From Aminipila sp032051575 (GTDB lineage: Bacteria; Bacillota; Clostridia; Peptostreptococcales; Anaerovoracaceae), in NCBI RefSeq assembly GCF_032051575.1, contig NZ_DAMBYD010000005.1, positions 62,001 to 126,000 on the forward strand: 64,000 nucleotides of DNA, given 5' to 3'. Below are positions 42,846 through 52,152 of the stretch, in pieces (the stretch's first letter is position 1; the number at the start of each line of letters is the position of its first letter). The notes under the pieces were generated by a model. The model was not told where the DNA came from. It was given only the letters and a program-made list of their open reading frames with translations, and did not search any database. Made by a program: the position numbers and the translations under genes.

Positions 42846-43604
42846 TTAGATATTATCTAAAACATCACATAGAGCAACTATTCTATCCTTTGGAGTATCT
42901 TTTTCTTCTTTATTCTCCTGACAATCCGTGATAAAAGGTATTATTGAATCGAAGTCATTCATTATATTTTTCTTGCCTTCCTCACTAATAATTTTAGGAT
43001 TGTATTTAATCAATCCACTTTCAGCAAGTAGTTCATTTGCAATCTCTGGGTAAATATGAGTATTGATAATGTTAAGTAATGTCTTGATTCTCTTATCCTG
43101 ATCCATACATTTATTCCTTGCATTTTCAAGTGTTTGCGATACTGTCTCAATGTTTTGCCGTAGTTCAGTATTATTTGCGATAATTTTCGATTTTTCTTTT
43201 TTAAGCTCTGTGATTTCTGCTACAAGTTTTTTGTTATTTTCTAATATTGAACTAGCATCTATATGAATTTTTTCGTAAAATGAATCTAAAGTTACTAAAG
43301 CACTTTTTAGTAAAGAGTTAGTATTATTTACTTTAATAAATTCATCAATATCTAGCCTTTTAAAATATAGATTATTAGGAATGTGATCTAATTCAGGAAG
43401 TATTTTTAATTTTATAATACAATCCTTGAATGTTTTGCTTTTCTTTAGGTCATAATCTTCAATCTGAATGCCATATAGTTCGGTTAAATATAACGCTATA
43501 GACCTATACTTGAGCATTCTAACATTACCATTACATACTTCTATAAAATATTTCTTTGTTCCCTCTACCAGCTGAATATCATCTATTTTTTTAGGCCTTG
43601 CCAT
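42846..43604 (-). CDS. Coiled-coil partner protein of the recombinase trio (TnpC/DUF6262-like)
   Basis: A 252-residue protein with a basic N-terminus (MARPKKIDD), a globular N-terminal half with an HTH-like look (ALYLTELYGIQIED), and a long coiled coil at about 118-175 (ENNKKLVAEITELKKEKSKI). In Tn554-like elements a small coiled-coil protein, TnpC, accompanies two or more tyrosine recombinases; this is longer, so the match is by layout only. It overlaps the upstream recombinase by 14 bases. Confidence 0.6.
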   Translation of the reverse strand: MARPKKIDDIQLVEGTKKYFIEVCNGNVRMLKYRSIALYLTELYGIQIEDYDLKKSKTFKDCIIKLKILPELDHIPNNLYFKRLDIDEFIKVNNTNSLLKSALVTLDSFYEKIHIDASSILENNKKLVAEITELKKEKSKIIANNTELRQNIETVSQTLENARNKCMDQDKRIKTLLNIINTHIYPEIANELLAESGLIKYNPKIISEEGKKNIMNDFDSIIPFITDCQENKEEKDTPKDRIVALCDVLDNI

Positions 43605-45291
43605 CTAATTTTTCCCTTCTTTCCTTTTCAAATTTTTCAAAAAGATACAATTCATAATCATGTCTATCAGATTTAAAACGAAGCAATGCTTCTCTAATAT
43701 CTTCATTCATCCCTTTTCCTTGTCTTACGAGTTTCACTATTTTCTGGAGATATTCCAAATCAGTATCAATTTTATTTTTATAGATATCAGTATTAGTGAA
43801 AAAATATCCAAATCCTCCTTGCCTATAAAATCTGCAACTTGGACAATAACCAATCTCACCATTTTCCCCTGAAGCTGCAATACAATCTGTCATATCTCCT
43901 TCCGCCAATGCTTTTGAATAACAACGAGCATCATTTTCAAGTTTAATAAATGTTTCTACGTTTGATGGAATATAGCAGTTTTTCCCAAGGATATAATTTA
44001 TATCTTCCTGTTTCATTGCCATAAATTTTGCATAGGTCCTACATTCTACATAAGTTGACATATTAGAATAGTAATGGGCACTCATATCAACACTTTCATG
44101 ACCCGCCATTTGCATGACTATTTCTGGAGAACAGCCTTCTGCAATAGCATTGATCATTGAAATATGGCGTGTTTCACCGAGGTTAATAAACTGTATGTTA
44201 TCGTTATCAAAACTATAGTCTAACTCCCCCTTTGATAAAGAAACTTTTAGCCCATAGTTTTCTTGTAATATTTCATAATAGAAAATACGAAGCACGCAGC
44301 TTAGGTTTACATAAGTATAAAATCTGTTAACTCTTGACTTTTTCATATTAAATTTTGCAAAATGTGGCTCAGCTCTAAAAAGCGTATGAAGCTCATTATC
44401 CGGGTATTTTTCAGTCATTTTAATATACATTTCTATTTCATCTGCAAGGGATTCGCTAATTGGAAACTGAACCTTGATATAATCTTTTTCAATATTATAA
44501 TTTACTTTCCGATTACTACCTTTTAGATTACTTTTTCGAAGAATCAACATAGATGTTCCGTTTTCACGAGTAAGGCAGTTACGTGGAGTCAAAATAAATT
44601 CTCTCGGTCTTGTTGGAATAATACCTGTAATTTTCCACCAGAGATAAACGGGATAATAAAAGAGTCTCTCATCTTCGCTAATAGTTTGCTTCCAATACTT
44701 GTCCAATAAATATCCAAACTTAAAATAACTCATAAAGTCTGATAGTTCTCTCCTATTTTGGATCGTATTATAACTGATTTTAGATTCAGCATATAAAATT
44801 AGAGAAGCTACAATCTGTTCTTTCGCATTTTCATTTTCCATTGGAAGTGTTTCAAAAAAAGTTTCGGATACATTTGGAAATGTAATACTGATATTTATTT
44901 CATCAAGCATAAATATAGAAACTGCACATATTTTCTTTATATCATTGACAAAACTAGCCAATGTGTTTAAAACATAATCTCCTATACAGAAAATAACAAA
45001 AGCCTTCAAACATTCAGTAAATCTTTCATGAGTCATACCAGTTTCTTTTTTGTAATGTAGGTTATATGAATCCTTGTTGATATCAAAATAGATTCCTTGA
45101 TTATTATATTCGTCGTACATTTGCCAGGTTTCATCGTCAAATAAACTATTTTTTATAATTCCTTGATCTTTGTACTCTTTGAATTTTATTTTTGATTCTT
45201 CTATAAAACTGTCATCAAATTCAGACTTCGTTTTTAAAACCTCAAACATGGTCCAGCTATTTACTACAGATATATTTTTTTTAAGACTCAA
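43591..45291 (-). CDS. Tyrosine recombinase-like protein (third of trio)
   Basis: A 566-residue protein with a C-terminal catalytic-domain pattern: an arginine in TGIIPTRPREFILT, the box GETRHISMINA (R kept, first H replaced by G) and AGHESVDMSAHYYSN with the last H and Y. After it comes an extra cysteine-rich stretch (CIAASGENGEIGYCPSCRFY) that may bind zinc, then a helical tail. It overlaps the upstream gene by 11 bases and the downstream gene by 14, a sign of coupled translation. Confidence 0.75.
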   Translation of the reverse strand: MSLKKNISVVNSWTMFEVLKTKSEFDDSFIEESKIKFKEYKDQGIIKNSLFDDETWQMYDEYNNQGIYFDINKDSYNLHYKKETGMTHERFTECLKAFVIFCIGDYVLNTLASFVNDIKKICAVSIFMLDEINISITFPNVSETFFETLPMENENAKEQIVASLILYAESKISYNTIQNRRELSDFMSYFKFGYLLDKYWKQTISEDERLFYYPVYLWWKITGIIPTRPREFILTPRNCLTRENGTSMLILRKSNLKGSNRKVNYNIEKDYIKVQFPISESLADEIEMYIKMTEKYPDNELHTLFRAEPHFAKFNMKKSRVNRFYTYVNLSCVLRIFYYEILQENYGLKVSLSKGELDYSFDNDNIQFINLGETRHISMINAIAEGCSPEIVMQMAGHESVDMSAHYYSNMSTYVECRTYAKFMAMKQEDINYILGKNCYIPSNVETFIKLENDARCYSKALAEGDMTDCIAASGENGEIGYCPSCRFYRQGGFGYFFTNTDIYKNKIDTDLEYLQKIVKLVRQGKGMNEDIREALLRFKSDRHDYELYLFEKFEKERREKLDGKA

Positions 45292-47191
45292 GATTCAAGA
45301 CCCCCTTGACTATTTGCTCAAACTCTTCAACACTATCATTACCTACTTTTTTTTCCATATATATAAGCATCTCTTTTATTACAGGAGTTATAACTTGCCT
45401 GATAATCGTTGAATATTTATTTTTCAATATTTCATTTTCAGCTTCTTTGTAGAGATTGAGGTTTCTTTGGTATTCATAGACAAGTGTATACATTGCACCT
45501 TTAGTTAATATTTCATACTTACATCCAATACATTGCTTTCTGCTGGTATATGGGCAATCTTTACCAAATGCAGTCATTAAGCACATTACATCTGTTTCTT
45601 TTGATACTGCAGTCCCAAGAGAGATATTATTGAGAATTCTATTTGCGCTATCTTGTTTTTCTTTCTGTGACCCTTGTAGGAGCTCAGAAACAATTAAAGA
45701 CGCATTTTTAAGCGCAGCTTCATAAGTCAAAACGGAACTTTCTATTTCATAAGGAGTAAGGCTAAATGTTTGAATTGCTTTTGATTGTTCCTTCATTGAT
45801 AATTGGCTGTAATCTCTACCATATAAAGTTTCTAATAGTTCTGATACGACAAATGAACATACCCCTCTTTCAGTTAGTTCTTTTATTATAAACTCCATTG
45901 TATGTCCAGTTGCAGCTCTATCTTTTAGGTAGGTGGCGGTCATACTTGCAAACTCCTCATAGGATGCCTTATGGGAACGTGCAAAGGCAGCAAACATATA
46001 TCCGATAGGATGTTCTTTAATTGTTTGGTTTCCACTGAGGTCTGAGTCGATATACTGCTGTGACAGTTGCATATATGCCTTATTAAAGCTTTGGGCACTA
46101 TAGTCATTATCCCAAAAGATTTCCGCAATATCATCTCCAAGATACTTTTCGAATTCTTCATATGTAGTTATTGGATATATGTAATATTGCTTTTTCTTGT
46201 TTTCTTTAAGAAGATAATGTGCTTCAGCAGCTAAAAATAGGTATCCAAAATGTACTTTAATACTTTCCGGAATAAACAGTTTGACATATGGAATTCCAGA
46301 GTGCCGTGATGTCTTATTTGGCTTAGGTTGAAGAATTTCAATTTCACGCAGAATTTTCTCCACTGCTACAATAGCATCAGTATCTTTTATTGTCCTATTT
46401 TTTATTGAATCCAACACATTTTGAGGTGCATCCATTAGTTTTGGGTGCCTAATCCTTTTTAGATCCTCATCTCTTAGGGCACAAATCATATGCAGGGATA
46501 GGAATAGTAATGCAACTGCTGACTTAGGATTATCTGCAATTAATGTATAGAAATCGTTTTCTTCAATAGACTGTGGTGAGAATAATACATAATACAAGCG
46601 TAAACATGTTTCAAAATTATAAGCGTATTTTGTATTTCTACCTTCGTTTCTATTAATATTAGGTAAACTTACTTCCTCATACTTTGTAATTCGTTTGTTT
46701 TTAAGCCAGTTTAAATATTCAGTAAAGGTCCGACCTACTGCTATTGCCATTTCAGATGAAAACTGATCAAGAATTTGTTCTAATTTATCCATTTTGTGAA
46801 TTTCTTCAGACATATAAGTTATAAGGAAATCAGTAATCTGAATTATATGTTTTAAATTTGGTTTACTTTCTTTAATAAACTCTCTCATTGTTTCCGAAGT
46901 ATCAGGATATTTTTCACCTAATTTACATAGAAGGTATTCTAGCATTTCCTCATCCGATAAACTTATTCTTTCAAGAAATGAAACGATAGATTTTTTATAA
47001 AGTGAAATAAATTCTGTAGGTATTTTTATTATGTCTTTATTTTCAGTGTGCAGAACAACTGGATTTGTCTCAAACCAATTATTATCTTCAAGATATGTTA
47101 TAAAGTCTGATACTCCATAATTTTTTGATTTAGTCTCTTTCTGCACTTCTTCCCAAAAATTAATTATATCTATCAATGAACTGTTAATCAT
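45281..47191 (-). CDS. Large divergent tyrosine recombinase-like protein (second of trio)
   Basis: A 636-residue protein between the two clearer recombinases. The region CALRDEDLKRIRHPKL resembles the first-arginine motif, and AAFARSHKASYEEFASMTATYLKD resembles the R/H...Y box, but the match is poor and catalysis is doubtful. The C-terminal part holds CPYTSRKQCIGCKYE, a probable zinc knuckle, like its neighbour. It overlaps the first gene by four bases (ATGA). It may be a structural or targeting subunit; this is inferred from the operon. Confidence 0.65.
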   Translation of the reverse strand: MINSSLIDIINFWEEVQKETKSKNYGVSDFITYLEDNNWFETNPVVLHTENKDIIKIPTEFISLYKKSIVSFLERISLSDEEMLEYLLCKLGEKYPDTSETMREFIKESKPNLKHIIQITDFLITYMSEEIHKMDKLEQILDQFSSEMAIAVGRTFTEYLNWLKNKRITKYEEVSLPNINRNEGRNTKYAYNFETCLRLYYVLFSPQSIEENDFYTLIADNPKSAVALLFLSLHMICALRDEDLKRIRHPKLMDAPQNVLDSIKNRTIKDTDAIVAVEKILREIEILQPKPNKTSRHSGIPYVKLFIPESIKVHFGYLFLAAEAHYLLKENKKKQYYIYPITTYEEFEKYLGDDIAEIFWDNDYSAQSFNKAYMQLSQQYIDSDLSGNQTIKEHPIGYMFAAFARSHKASYEEFASMTATYLKDRAATGHTMEFIIKELTERGVCSFVVSELLETLYGRDYSQLSMKEQSKAIQTFSLTPYEIESSVLTYEAALKNASLIVSELLQGSQKEKQDSANRILNNISLGTAVSKETDVMCLMTAFGKDCPYTSRKQCIGCKYEILTKGAMYTLVYEYQRNLNLYKEAENEILKNKYSTIIRQVITPVIKEMLIYMEKKVGNDSVEEFEQIVKGVLNLES

Positions 47192-48507
47192 AGTTGATCC
47201 TTTCTTCTAATTGAAAATTCAAGCATTGCATCAAATAAATCATTATTAATTTCTTTAAATTTATATGATAATTCGCTTTTATTTTGTAAATAAGTAATTG
47301 CACTTTCTGGATTTTTATCCCCGCGCCAGTATTTTAGCGTTGCTGCACTTTCACCCAGTATAGTAAGTCTTACTGAGAACCAATGCCTAAAAATATGTGG
47401 ACTTATGTGATGCTCTAGCAACAGATGCCCAAACTCTTGTATCTGCTCATTTTCACTGTTAAACATAAGGGGTTGCATTTCCGCAATCATAGTATTAAAT
47501 ATCTGCCTATAAGAGTTATAGGTCATTGCTTTGCCCCATCTATTTATAGATAATGGACAATATTCCTTTTCATACTTTTTGTCTGCAATGTATTCAAGAT
47601 AAATTTTGTAACACTGCATGAAAGGTGTAATGAATTTAGAGTAAACTTTCTGCATCCTCTCCTTTTTTATGCACCCAACAGATTTAAGGTCACTTCTTAA
47701 TACCATTTCACTCCTGAGATCAATACTTATACTATTAACTCTGTTGTTTAATTTTGAAATAATTATTCCGCTTCCTAATGGACTTATTTCTTGCCTCACA
47801 TTACAAGCCTCTGCTGGCCTCATACCTGTGAATGCACTTAGTGCAATTAGCATTAAAATTTCTTTATAATATGTCATTGAATACGATAAAATCATTTGAA
47901 AAACTGAATCAGGCATATCTCTAAGAATTTCTTTTGATACTCCAGAATAGATTATTTCAAATTTGGGTATCTTATAAGTTTTTCGAATCCCTCGTTTGGT
48001 TATATATGTAGCATCTTCAATAATGTCCCCTAGTCTAAGTTTGCATCTTAGACTATGAGTTTTAATATACTCAGCAAGAAAAGACATTACTGATTCACAG
48101 CACCTATCCACTGTAATTTTTGTTCTTCCATAACCGTTTTCATCAAGGGAACCGTAATCATAGAAAAAATCTTGAATAGATTGATAAGTAAAATCACAGA
48201 TTTTATCAATACCATATTTCGAATAGTTTCTTATGAGTATATAATTTAGAAATTGCGAAACAAAAATAAAACGATTATTCCCATCATCAGAAATAGATTT
48301 CGCAGCATTTTTACGTCTTGAGTGGATGTATTTATGAAGTTTTGTAAAACAGACAATATCGTTATTTTCATCTTTAATAACGACAAAATTACGCTGGATA
48401 AGTCTGTTATCACCCACAACAAGTTTGTGATGATAAACAGCGAAATGGTAATAGCTTCCGATTGCGGGTTTAATTTTACTTATATTAGGTGTACTTATAT
48501 TCTGCAA
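47188..48507 (-). CDS. Tyrosine recombinase/integrase (first of trio)
   Basis: A 439-residue integrase with all key residues readable: AFTGMRPAEACNV (first arginine), SPHIFRHWFSVRL (HxxR) and KYWRGDKNPESAITYLQ (W in place of the second histidine, and the tyrosine). The N-terminal half contains a core-binding domain. The start is a TTG eight bases after AAAGGAG; no ATG fits. It heads a five-gene operon with two more recombinase-like genes, a coiled-coil gene and the zinc-ribbon gene. Confidence 0.85.
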   Translation of the reverse strand: MQNISTPNISKIKPAIGSYYHFAVYHHKLVVGDNRLIQRNFVVIKDENNDIVCFTKLHKYIHSRRKNAAKSISDDGNNRFIFVSQFLNYILIRNYSKYGIDKICDFTYQSIQDFFYDYGSLDENGYGRTKITVDRCCESVMSFLAEYIKTHSLRCKLRLGDIIEDATYITKRGIRKTYKIPKFEIIYSGVSKEILRDMPDSVFQMILSYSMTYYKEILMLIALSAFTGMRPAEACNVRQEISPLGSGIIISKLNNRVNSISIDLRSEMVLRSDLKSVGCIKKERMQKVYSKFITPFMQCYKIYLEYIADKKYEKEYCPLSINRWGKAMTYNSYRQIFNTMIAEMQPLMFNSENEQIQEFGHLLLEHHISPHIFRHWFSVRLTILGESAATLKYWRGDKNPESAITYLQNKSELSYKFKEINNDLFDAMLEFSIRRKDQL

Positions 48508-48572
48508 GAGAAACTCCTTTCATAAAAATGAATTATATAATGTAATAATTATTTTGTTATGTCCAAAAAATA

Positions 48573-48600
48573 AAATAAGGACATCTAGATGTCCTTATTT
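48573..48600 (-). terminator. Perfect 28-base palindrome, terminator of the 49-kb genes
   Basis: AAATAAGGACATCT is followed directly by its exact complement AGATGTCCTTATTT. On the - strand TTTATTTTTT follows, so it fits a terminator for the two genes at 48.8-49.6 kb; the full symmetry also allows a protein-binding site upstream of the recombinase operon. Confidence 0.6.
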
Positions 48601-48784
48601 CTTATATTTTAAACTTAAAATTAAATTTTTTAGATGTGTCACCACTTAAATATCTTATCTTGTTCATTTTTTTCTCCCAAATAATAAAATTTTATTATAA
48701 AATATCACTTTTTAAAATATTTTGCAACACAATTTTTAAATGAGACCCAAGTAAACTATTAAATTATTCTATATATGTATTGTT
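48601..48784. other. AT-rich intergenic stretch
   Basis: Very AT-rich, no supported gene. Nothing beyond the neighbouring palindrome stands out. Confidence 0.4.
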
Positions 48785-49063
48785 CTATATATATTCGCGT
48801 CTTCCATCGGGCCACTCTAAGTAGGCTTTCTTTAAAATCATATCATACCTAGCAACTGGCAATCCCTTATCCCATTTTTCTTTAATTGAGGCTTTAACTG
48901 ATTCACGAAAAAGTCTAGTCATATCTTGATCTGCTATTCCACACATAGAATCATAATCATTTTCCATGATATTATTTATTATTAAAGATCTTTTATAACG
49001 TTTTTTACTGTTTATTTTCCTATACATATTATCCCATCTATTCATCTGCCTATTATCGTACAC
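48785..49063 (-). CDS. Small hypothetical protein of the island
   Basis: A 92-residue basic protein with two lysine/arginine-rich helices (YRKINSKKRYKRSL) and a conserved-looking tail (KAYLEWPDGRREYI). I do not recognise a family. It overlaps the upstream gene by 11 bases and is likely translated with it. Confidence 0.5.
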   Translation of the reverse strand: MYDNRQMNRWDNMYRKINSKKRYKRSLIINNIMENDYDSMCGIADQDMTRLFRESVKASIKEKWDKGLPVARYDMILKKAYLEWPDGRREYI

Positions 49064-49613
49064 GTCGCACTCTTAAATCTTTAAACATTATAATCTTACG
49101 CACGATTTTATTGCTGTCTGGATTATGCCATTCTCGAGGTCTACTTAAACCATAATTTTCAATTAGTGCAGTATATCTCATATCAAGTGCCGTATCTTTT
49201 GACCACATCATATAACCATCAACCTTAATACAAAATAATATAAGATCCTGCTTTACTCCCAGCCTTGATCCAGAAGTAATTACTTTAACAAATTCAACAT
49301 TTTTACTATGAAGAAGTTCTTCTTTAGTGATTTTTCTTCTGTATAATGCATAAAGAGAATCTAAATCAAATACTTGAACCACAAATCTTATCCGTTTCGG
49401 ATCATAATATCGCACCATCCTACACGACACAGATGCATGATGAAATTCTGATGGTTTGATATATCCTTTTTGACATAACCAATTAAAGAAAACTTTTGGG
49501 TATGTAAAACCATTCTTTAATAGCATTTCTTTTGTAATACTCGATAAAGGGAGTAAACCTTTACTATGTGCAATAGCAGCATTTACACTCATAGATTTCC
49601 CTAAGTATGGCAT
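49053..49613 (-). CDS. Hypothetical protein of the island
   Basis: About 186 residues starting MPYLGKSMSVNAAIAHSKG. The ATG at 49613 follows AAGAGGA; the frame is open 13 codons more without a site. The centre has a basic segment (YRRKITKEELL) and an aromatic-rich part (CIKVDGYMMWSKDTALDMRY). No known family is recognised. It is the first of a two-gene unit that ends at the palindrome. Confidence 0.5.
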   Translation of the reverse strand: MPYLGKSMSVNAAIAHSKGLLPLSSITKEMLLKNGFTYPKVFFNWLCQKGYIKPSEFHHASVSCRMVRYYDPKRIRFVVQVFDLDSLYALYRRKITKEELLHSKNVEFVKVITSGSRLGVKQDLILFCIKVDGYMMWSKDTALDMRYTALIENYGLSRPREWHNPDSNKIVRKIIMFKDLRVRRVR

Positions 49614-49692
49614 CGTCCAATTCCTCTTGTCAACAAAGAAAATGCGTAACAATAAATCTAAACTTTAAAGACATTATTACGCATATCATTAA

Positions 49693-49917
49693 TCAATAAT
49701 CTTCTGTTCTATCATACAGTTCGTTAATTGCCTCTTTTAGATTGTGCATTTCTTGATCAGAAAGAGTTATTCCTCTATTAAAGTACATATGATCTGGAGT
49801 CCATTCCCTTATGTCAAATCTGTCATGCTTATTATACCAACGAACTATATTTAGTTCTTTTATCCACATCCTATTTTTGCCTAAAACACTAATATTCCTT
49901 ATTATTCTAAATTCCAT
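49693..49917 (-). CDS. YdbC-like PC4-family ssDNA-binding protein
   Basis: A 74-residue protein closely resembling YdbC/PC4 domains: WIKELNIVRWYNKHDRFDIREW followed by TPDHMYFNRGITLSDQEM. Lactococcal YdbC binds single-stranded DNA as a PC4-like dimer. Such proteins are common on mobile elements. It is divergent to the XRE gene at 50054, with which it shares a 136-base control region. Part of a second, broken copy lies at 52.0-52.1 kb. Confidence 0.75.
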   Translation of the reverse strand: MEFRIIRNISVLGKNRMWIKELNIVRWYNKHDRFDIREWTPDHMYFNRGITLSDQEMHNLKEAINELYDRTEDY

Positions 49918-49980
49918 ATAGCCTCCAACTTCTCTGCATAATTAGTATGAAAATATAATATCATATTTATTATTTCTCAC

Positions 49981-50003
49981 TCGTCGAAATATCGTCGAAT
50001 TTC
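49981..50003. promoter_or_regulatory. Direct repeat TCGTCGAA in a divergent control region
   Basis: TCGTCGAA occurs at 49981-49988 and 49992-49999, 11 bases apart, and CGAAAT/ATTTCG forms an overlapping inverted repeat. Copy one covers a -35 (TTCGAC) paired with TATGAT on the - strand for the ydbC-like gene; copy two covers the place of the + strand -35. A shared operator, perhaps for the XRE protein, is likely. Confidence 0.55.
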
Positions 50004-50053
50004 GCCAAGAGAATGTTATATGATATCGTCATAAAACTATCGGAGGAGATTTT

Positions 50054-50302
50054 ATGGACGATGGCATTTATAAGGCAACAATTGAGCGTATAACAGAATT
50101 ATTAGTTAAAAAGGATCTAACCGTTTCTAGATTATCTTACTTAAGTGGTGTATCCGAATCGACAATTAAAAGTATATTAAATGGCCAAAGTAAAAACCCT
50201 GGCATTGTTACTTTAAAAAAGATTTGCGATGGACTTGAAATAACTGTGGGTGAATTCTTTAAATCCCCACAATTCGAAAAATTAGAACAAGAAATAAAAT
50301 AG
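50054..50302 (+). CDS. XRE-family HTH regulator (first of a paralogous pair)
   Basis: An 82-residue single-domain HTH protein (LTVSRLSYLSGVSESTIKSI) of the Cro/cI type. The third helix and following strand (ILNGQSKNPGIVTLKKICDG) are nearly identical to the protein encoded 90 bases downstream. GGAGGAG precedes the ATG. It lies opposite the ydbC-like gene and probably binds the repeats between them. Confidence 0.8.
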   Translation: MDDGIYKATIERITELLVKKDLTVSRLSYLSGVSESTIKSILNGQSKNPGIVTLKKICDGLEITVGEFFKSPQFEKLEQEIK

Positions 50303-50323
50303 ACATTATAAAAAAAATATTAC

Positions 50324-50354
50324 AAAGTTAGTGAGTTATCACTAACTTTTTTTT
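50324..50354 (+). terminator. Terminator between the paired HTH genes
   Basis: GTTAGTGA/TCACTAAC with a GTTA loop and eight T after it. Confidence 0.9.
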
Positions 50355-50391
50355 GTTAGCTTTTATATCCTATAACAAAGGGAGATGTAGT

Positions 50392-50634
50392 ATGAGGATA
50401 TATGAAGCAACTGTCAAAAGAATAAATAATCTCATGACCGAGCAAGGTTTAACTCAGAATGGACTTGCATATAAAAGTGGGATTCCACAAGCAACCATTA
50501 AGAGCATCCTTAATGGCGAAAGTAAAAATCCCGGCATTGTTACTTTGAAAAAAATATGTGACGGTCTAGAAATCTCAATTAACACGTTTTTTGATTCAGA
50601 CGACTTTAAAACCCTAGAGCAAGAATTGTTATAA
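50392..50634 (+). CDS. XRE-family HTH regulator (second of the pair)
   Basis: An 80-residue HTH protein, a tandem paralogue of the preceding one: the block ILNGESKNPGIVTLKKICDG is almost the same. It starts at ATG 50392 after AAGGGAGA. The terminator before it shows it is transcribed separately, so the pair may respond to different signals. Confidence 0.78.
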   Translation: MRIYEATVKRINNLMTEQGLTQNGLAYKSGIPQATIKSILNGESKNPGIVTLKKICDGLEISINTFFDSDDFKTLEQELL

Positions 50635-50639
50635 AGGTT

Positions 50640-51868
50640 CTAACCTAATTCTTCGATCAATTCAAAGATATGCTTACTTTTTCCTAAAAGATCATCTTCT
50701 TTTTCAGTTAGGGGGTCTAGCCAATCTGCTTTTGCACGAGCCCAACTGAGCCATTCGAAAAGTCTCTTCTTTTTCTCAGGGTCTTCAATACTGTTTATTT
50801 CTATTTCCATACGTTCCGTAAACCTTCGTATCTTTTCAGCCTTATCCCAATCCAATACAACTTGTTCAAGAAGCTTTATTTCTTCTAATTCTCCTTTTCT
50901 CATTTTTTCAAGTTGCCTTAGTCGTTCTCGTTCCTGCCATTCTCTTTTTTGTTCTCGCTCTTTTAATTCATCAATGGCGAGATGCTTATTTGCCGCAACA
51001 AACATATCATAAATAACTTTTCCCACTTGGTTTTCCAGCGGTTCATTACCATTATCTTTATAATTCATAATGTGTTGCCCACCATCAGTAAACCAACTCT
51101 TTGTTGAGATTGATAATATGAGAATATTCTGCAGCTCAGGTGAACTGGAGTTTATACTCTTTTTTATTGGTTCTTCTTTAAACTCAAAATAATAAACTGA
51201 ATGCATGACGACAAAGTAGGCTTTGTCTGTGCCTGATTCATTACTTACTCTAACATACCCTTCCATTTCATTAAGAGTTCTAATAATTGCATCCAAAATT
51301 CTATAAACTCTATTTATACTAGTTTCGAAACATTTATTGGTATAATAGCCTTATTATCTCTGTATTTGCTTTTAACATTCGAATAATATCCTGGACTCAT
51401 ATTAGACCGTTTTAATATCTTGTCTCGTTTTCGTCTATAAATAACCTCTTCCTTATGTTCTTCAATTATATGGTGTGGATTTCTAAGCTGACATTTTACC
51501 TGGATATTAGAACAGGTTTCATTTATTAACACCTTTGTTTCTTCCCTAAATAGATGAAATTCCTCATCCGCCCTTAGTTCTTCATCGGACATTTGTCTAA
51601 TATCTGTTCTTATTTTTATTGCATAATTACGAATATGTTTTTTTAACTCTCCAGTTACCTTAGGTAAAGCAGGTTTTGGCACCTTTTGTCCTGAATTTAT
51701 TTTTGCCCAATAACCACTAGGAGGGAGAGGAATTCCTAGCCTTTTACAATGCTTGCGCAGACCGTTGTCTGATATTCCATAGCGTTTAGCTACTGTAATA
51801 ACAGGATCCGTCCATATTTCGTTATATAAAGCTTCTCGATCATCTTGCGTTATAAACTTTAAATCCAA
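50640..51868 (-). pseudogene. Frameshifted HTH-domain gene
   Basis: Two frames, 51868-51314 and 51296-50640, look like halves of one gene. The first half has an HTH (VAKRYGISDNGLRKHCKRLG) and the motif IPLPPSGYWAKINSGQKVPK; it ends with IPINVSKLV and a stop. Just before that stop, the second frame is already open and reads FETSINRVYRILDAIIRTLNEM into the second half, which has a coiled coil and a WLSWARAKADWLDPL tail. A single-base shift near 51320 joins them into about 409 residues. It is either a recent mutation or a sequencing slip; no slippery heptamer is seen. Confidence 0.6.
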
Positions 51869-52011
51869 CAGAATTCACCTCCACTTAAGATGCTGTATTA
51901 GTGCAAATATCATTCTATCTGTTATTTCCCAATATATGCTTTTAAAAAAGGCACCCATAAAACGATACTTTATCTTATGTGGATGCACTACTAAAATGTC
52001 CTATGCACTTC
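51869..52011. other. Intergenic stretch
   Basis: No gene seen. It includes a GGAGGTG ribosome site (- strand) for the frameshifted HTH gene. Confidence 0.4.
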
Positions 52012-52139
52012 TTACAAATTTATTCCGTTCAAAATAGATCTCAACTTGAGTAGTTCTTCTTTAGAAGAGTAATCCCCTTGCCCATCTTTTCATGGGCTGA
52101 ATTCCACTCACTCAAGTCATACTTTGGCTCTTTGTCGGT
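52012..52139 (-). pseudogene. YdbC/PC4-like gene remnant
   Basis: On the - strand the bases encode KEPKYDLSEW, NSAHEKMGKGITL and, after a one-base shift, SKEELLKLRSILNGINL with a stop. This is the C-terminal two thirds of a YdbC-like protein, closer to the classic YdbC sequence than the intact copy at 49.7 kb. The 5' part is missing, with a stop upstream. Confidence 0.65.
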
Positions 52140-52152
52140 TCAATTTACTAGA

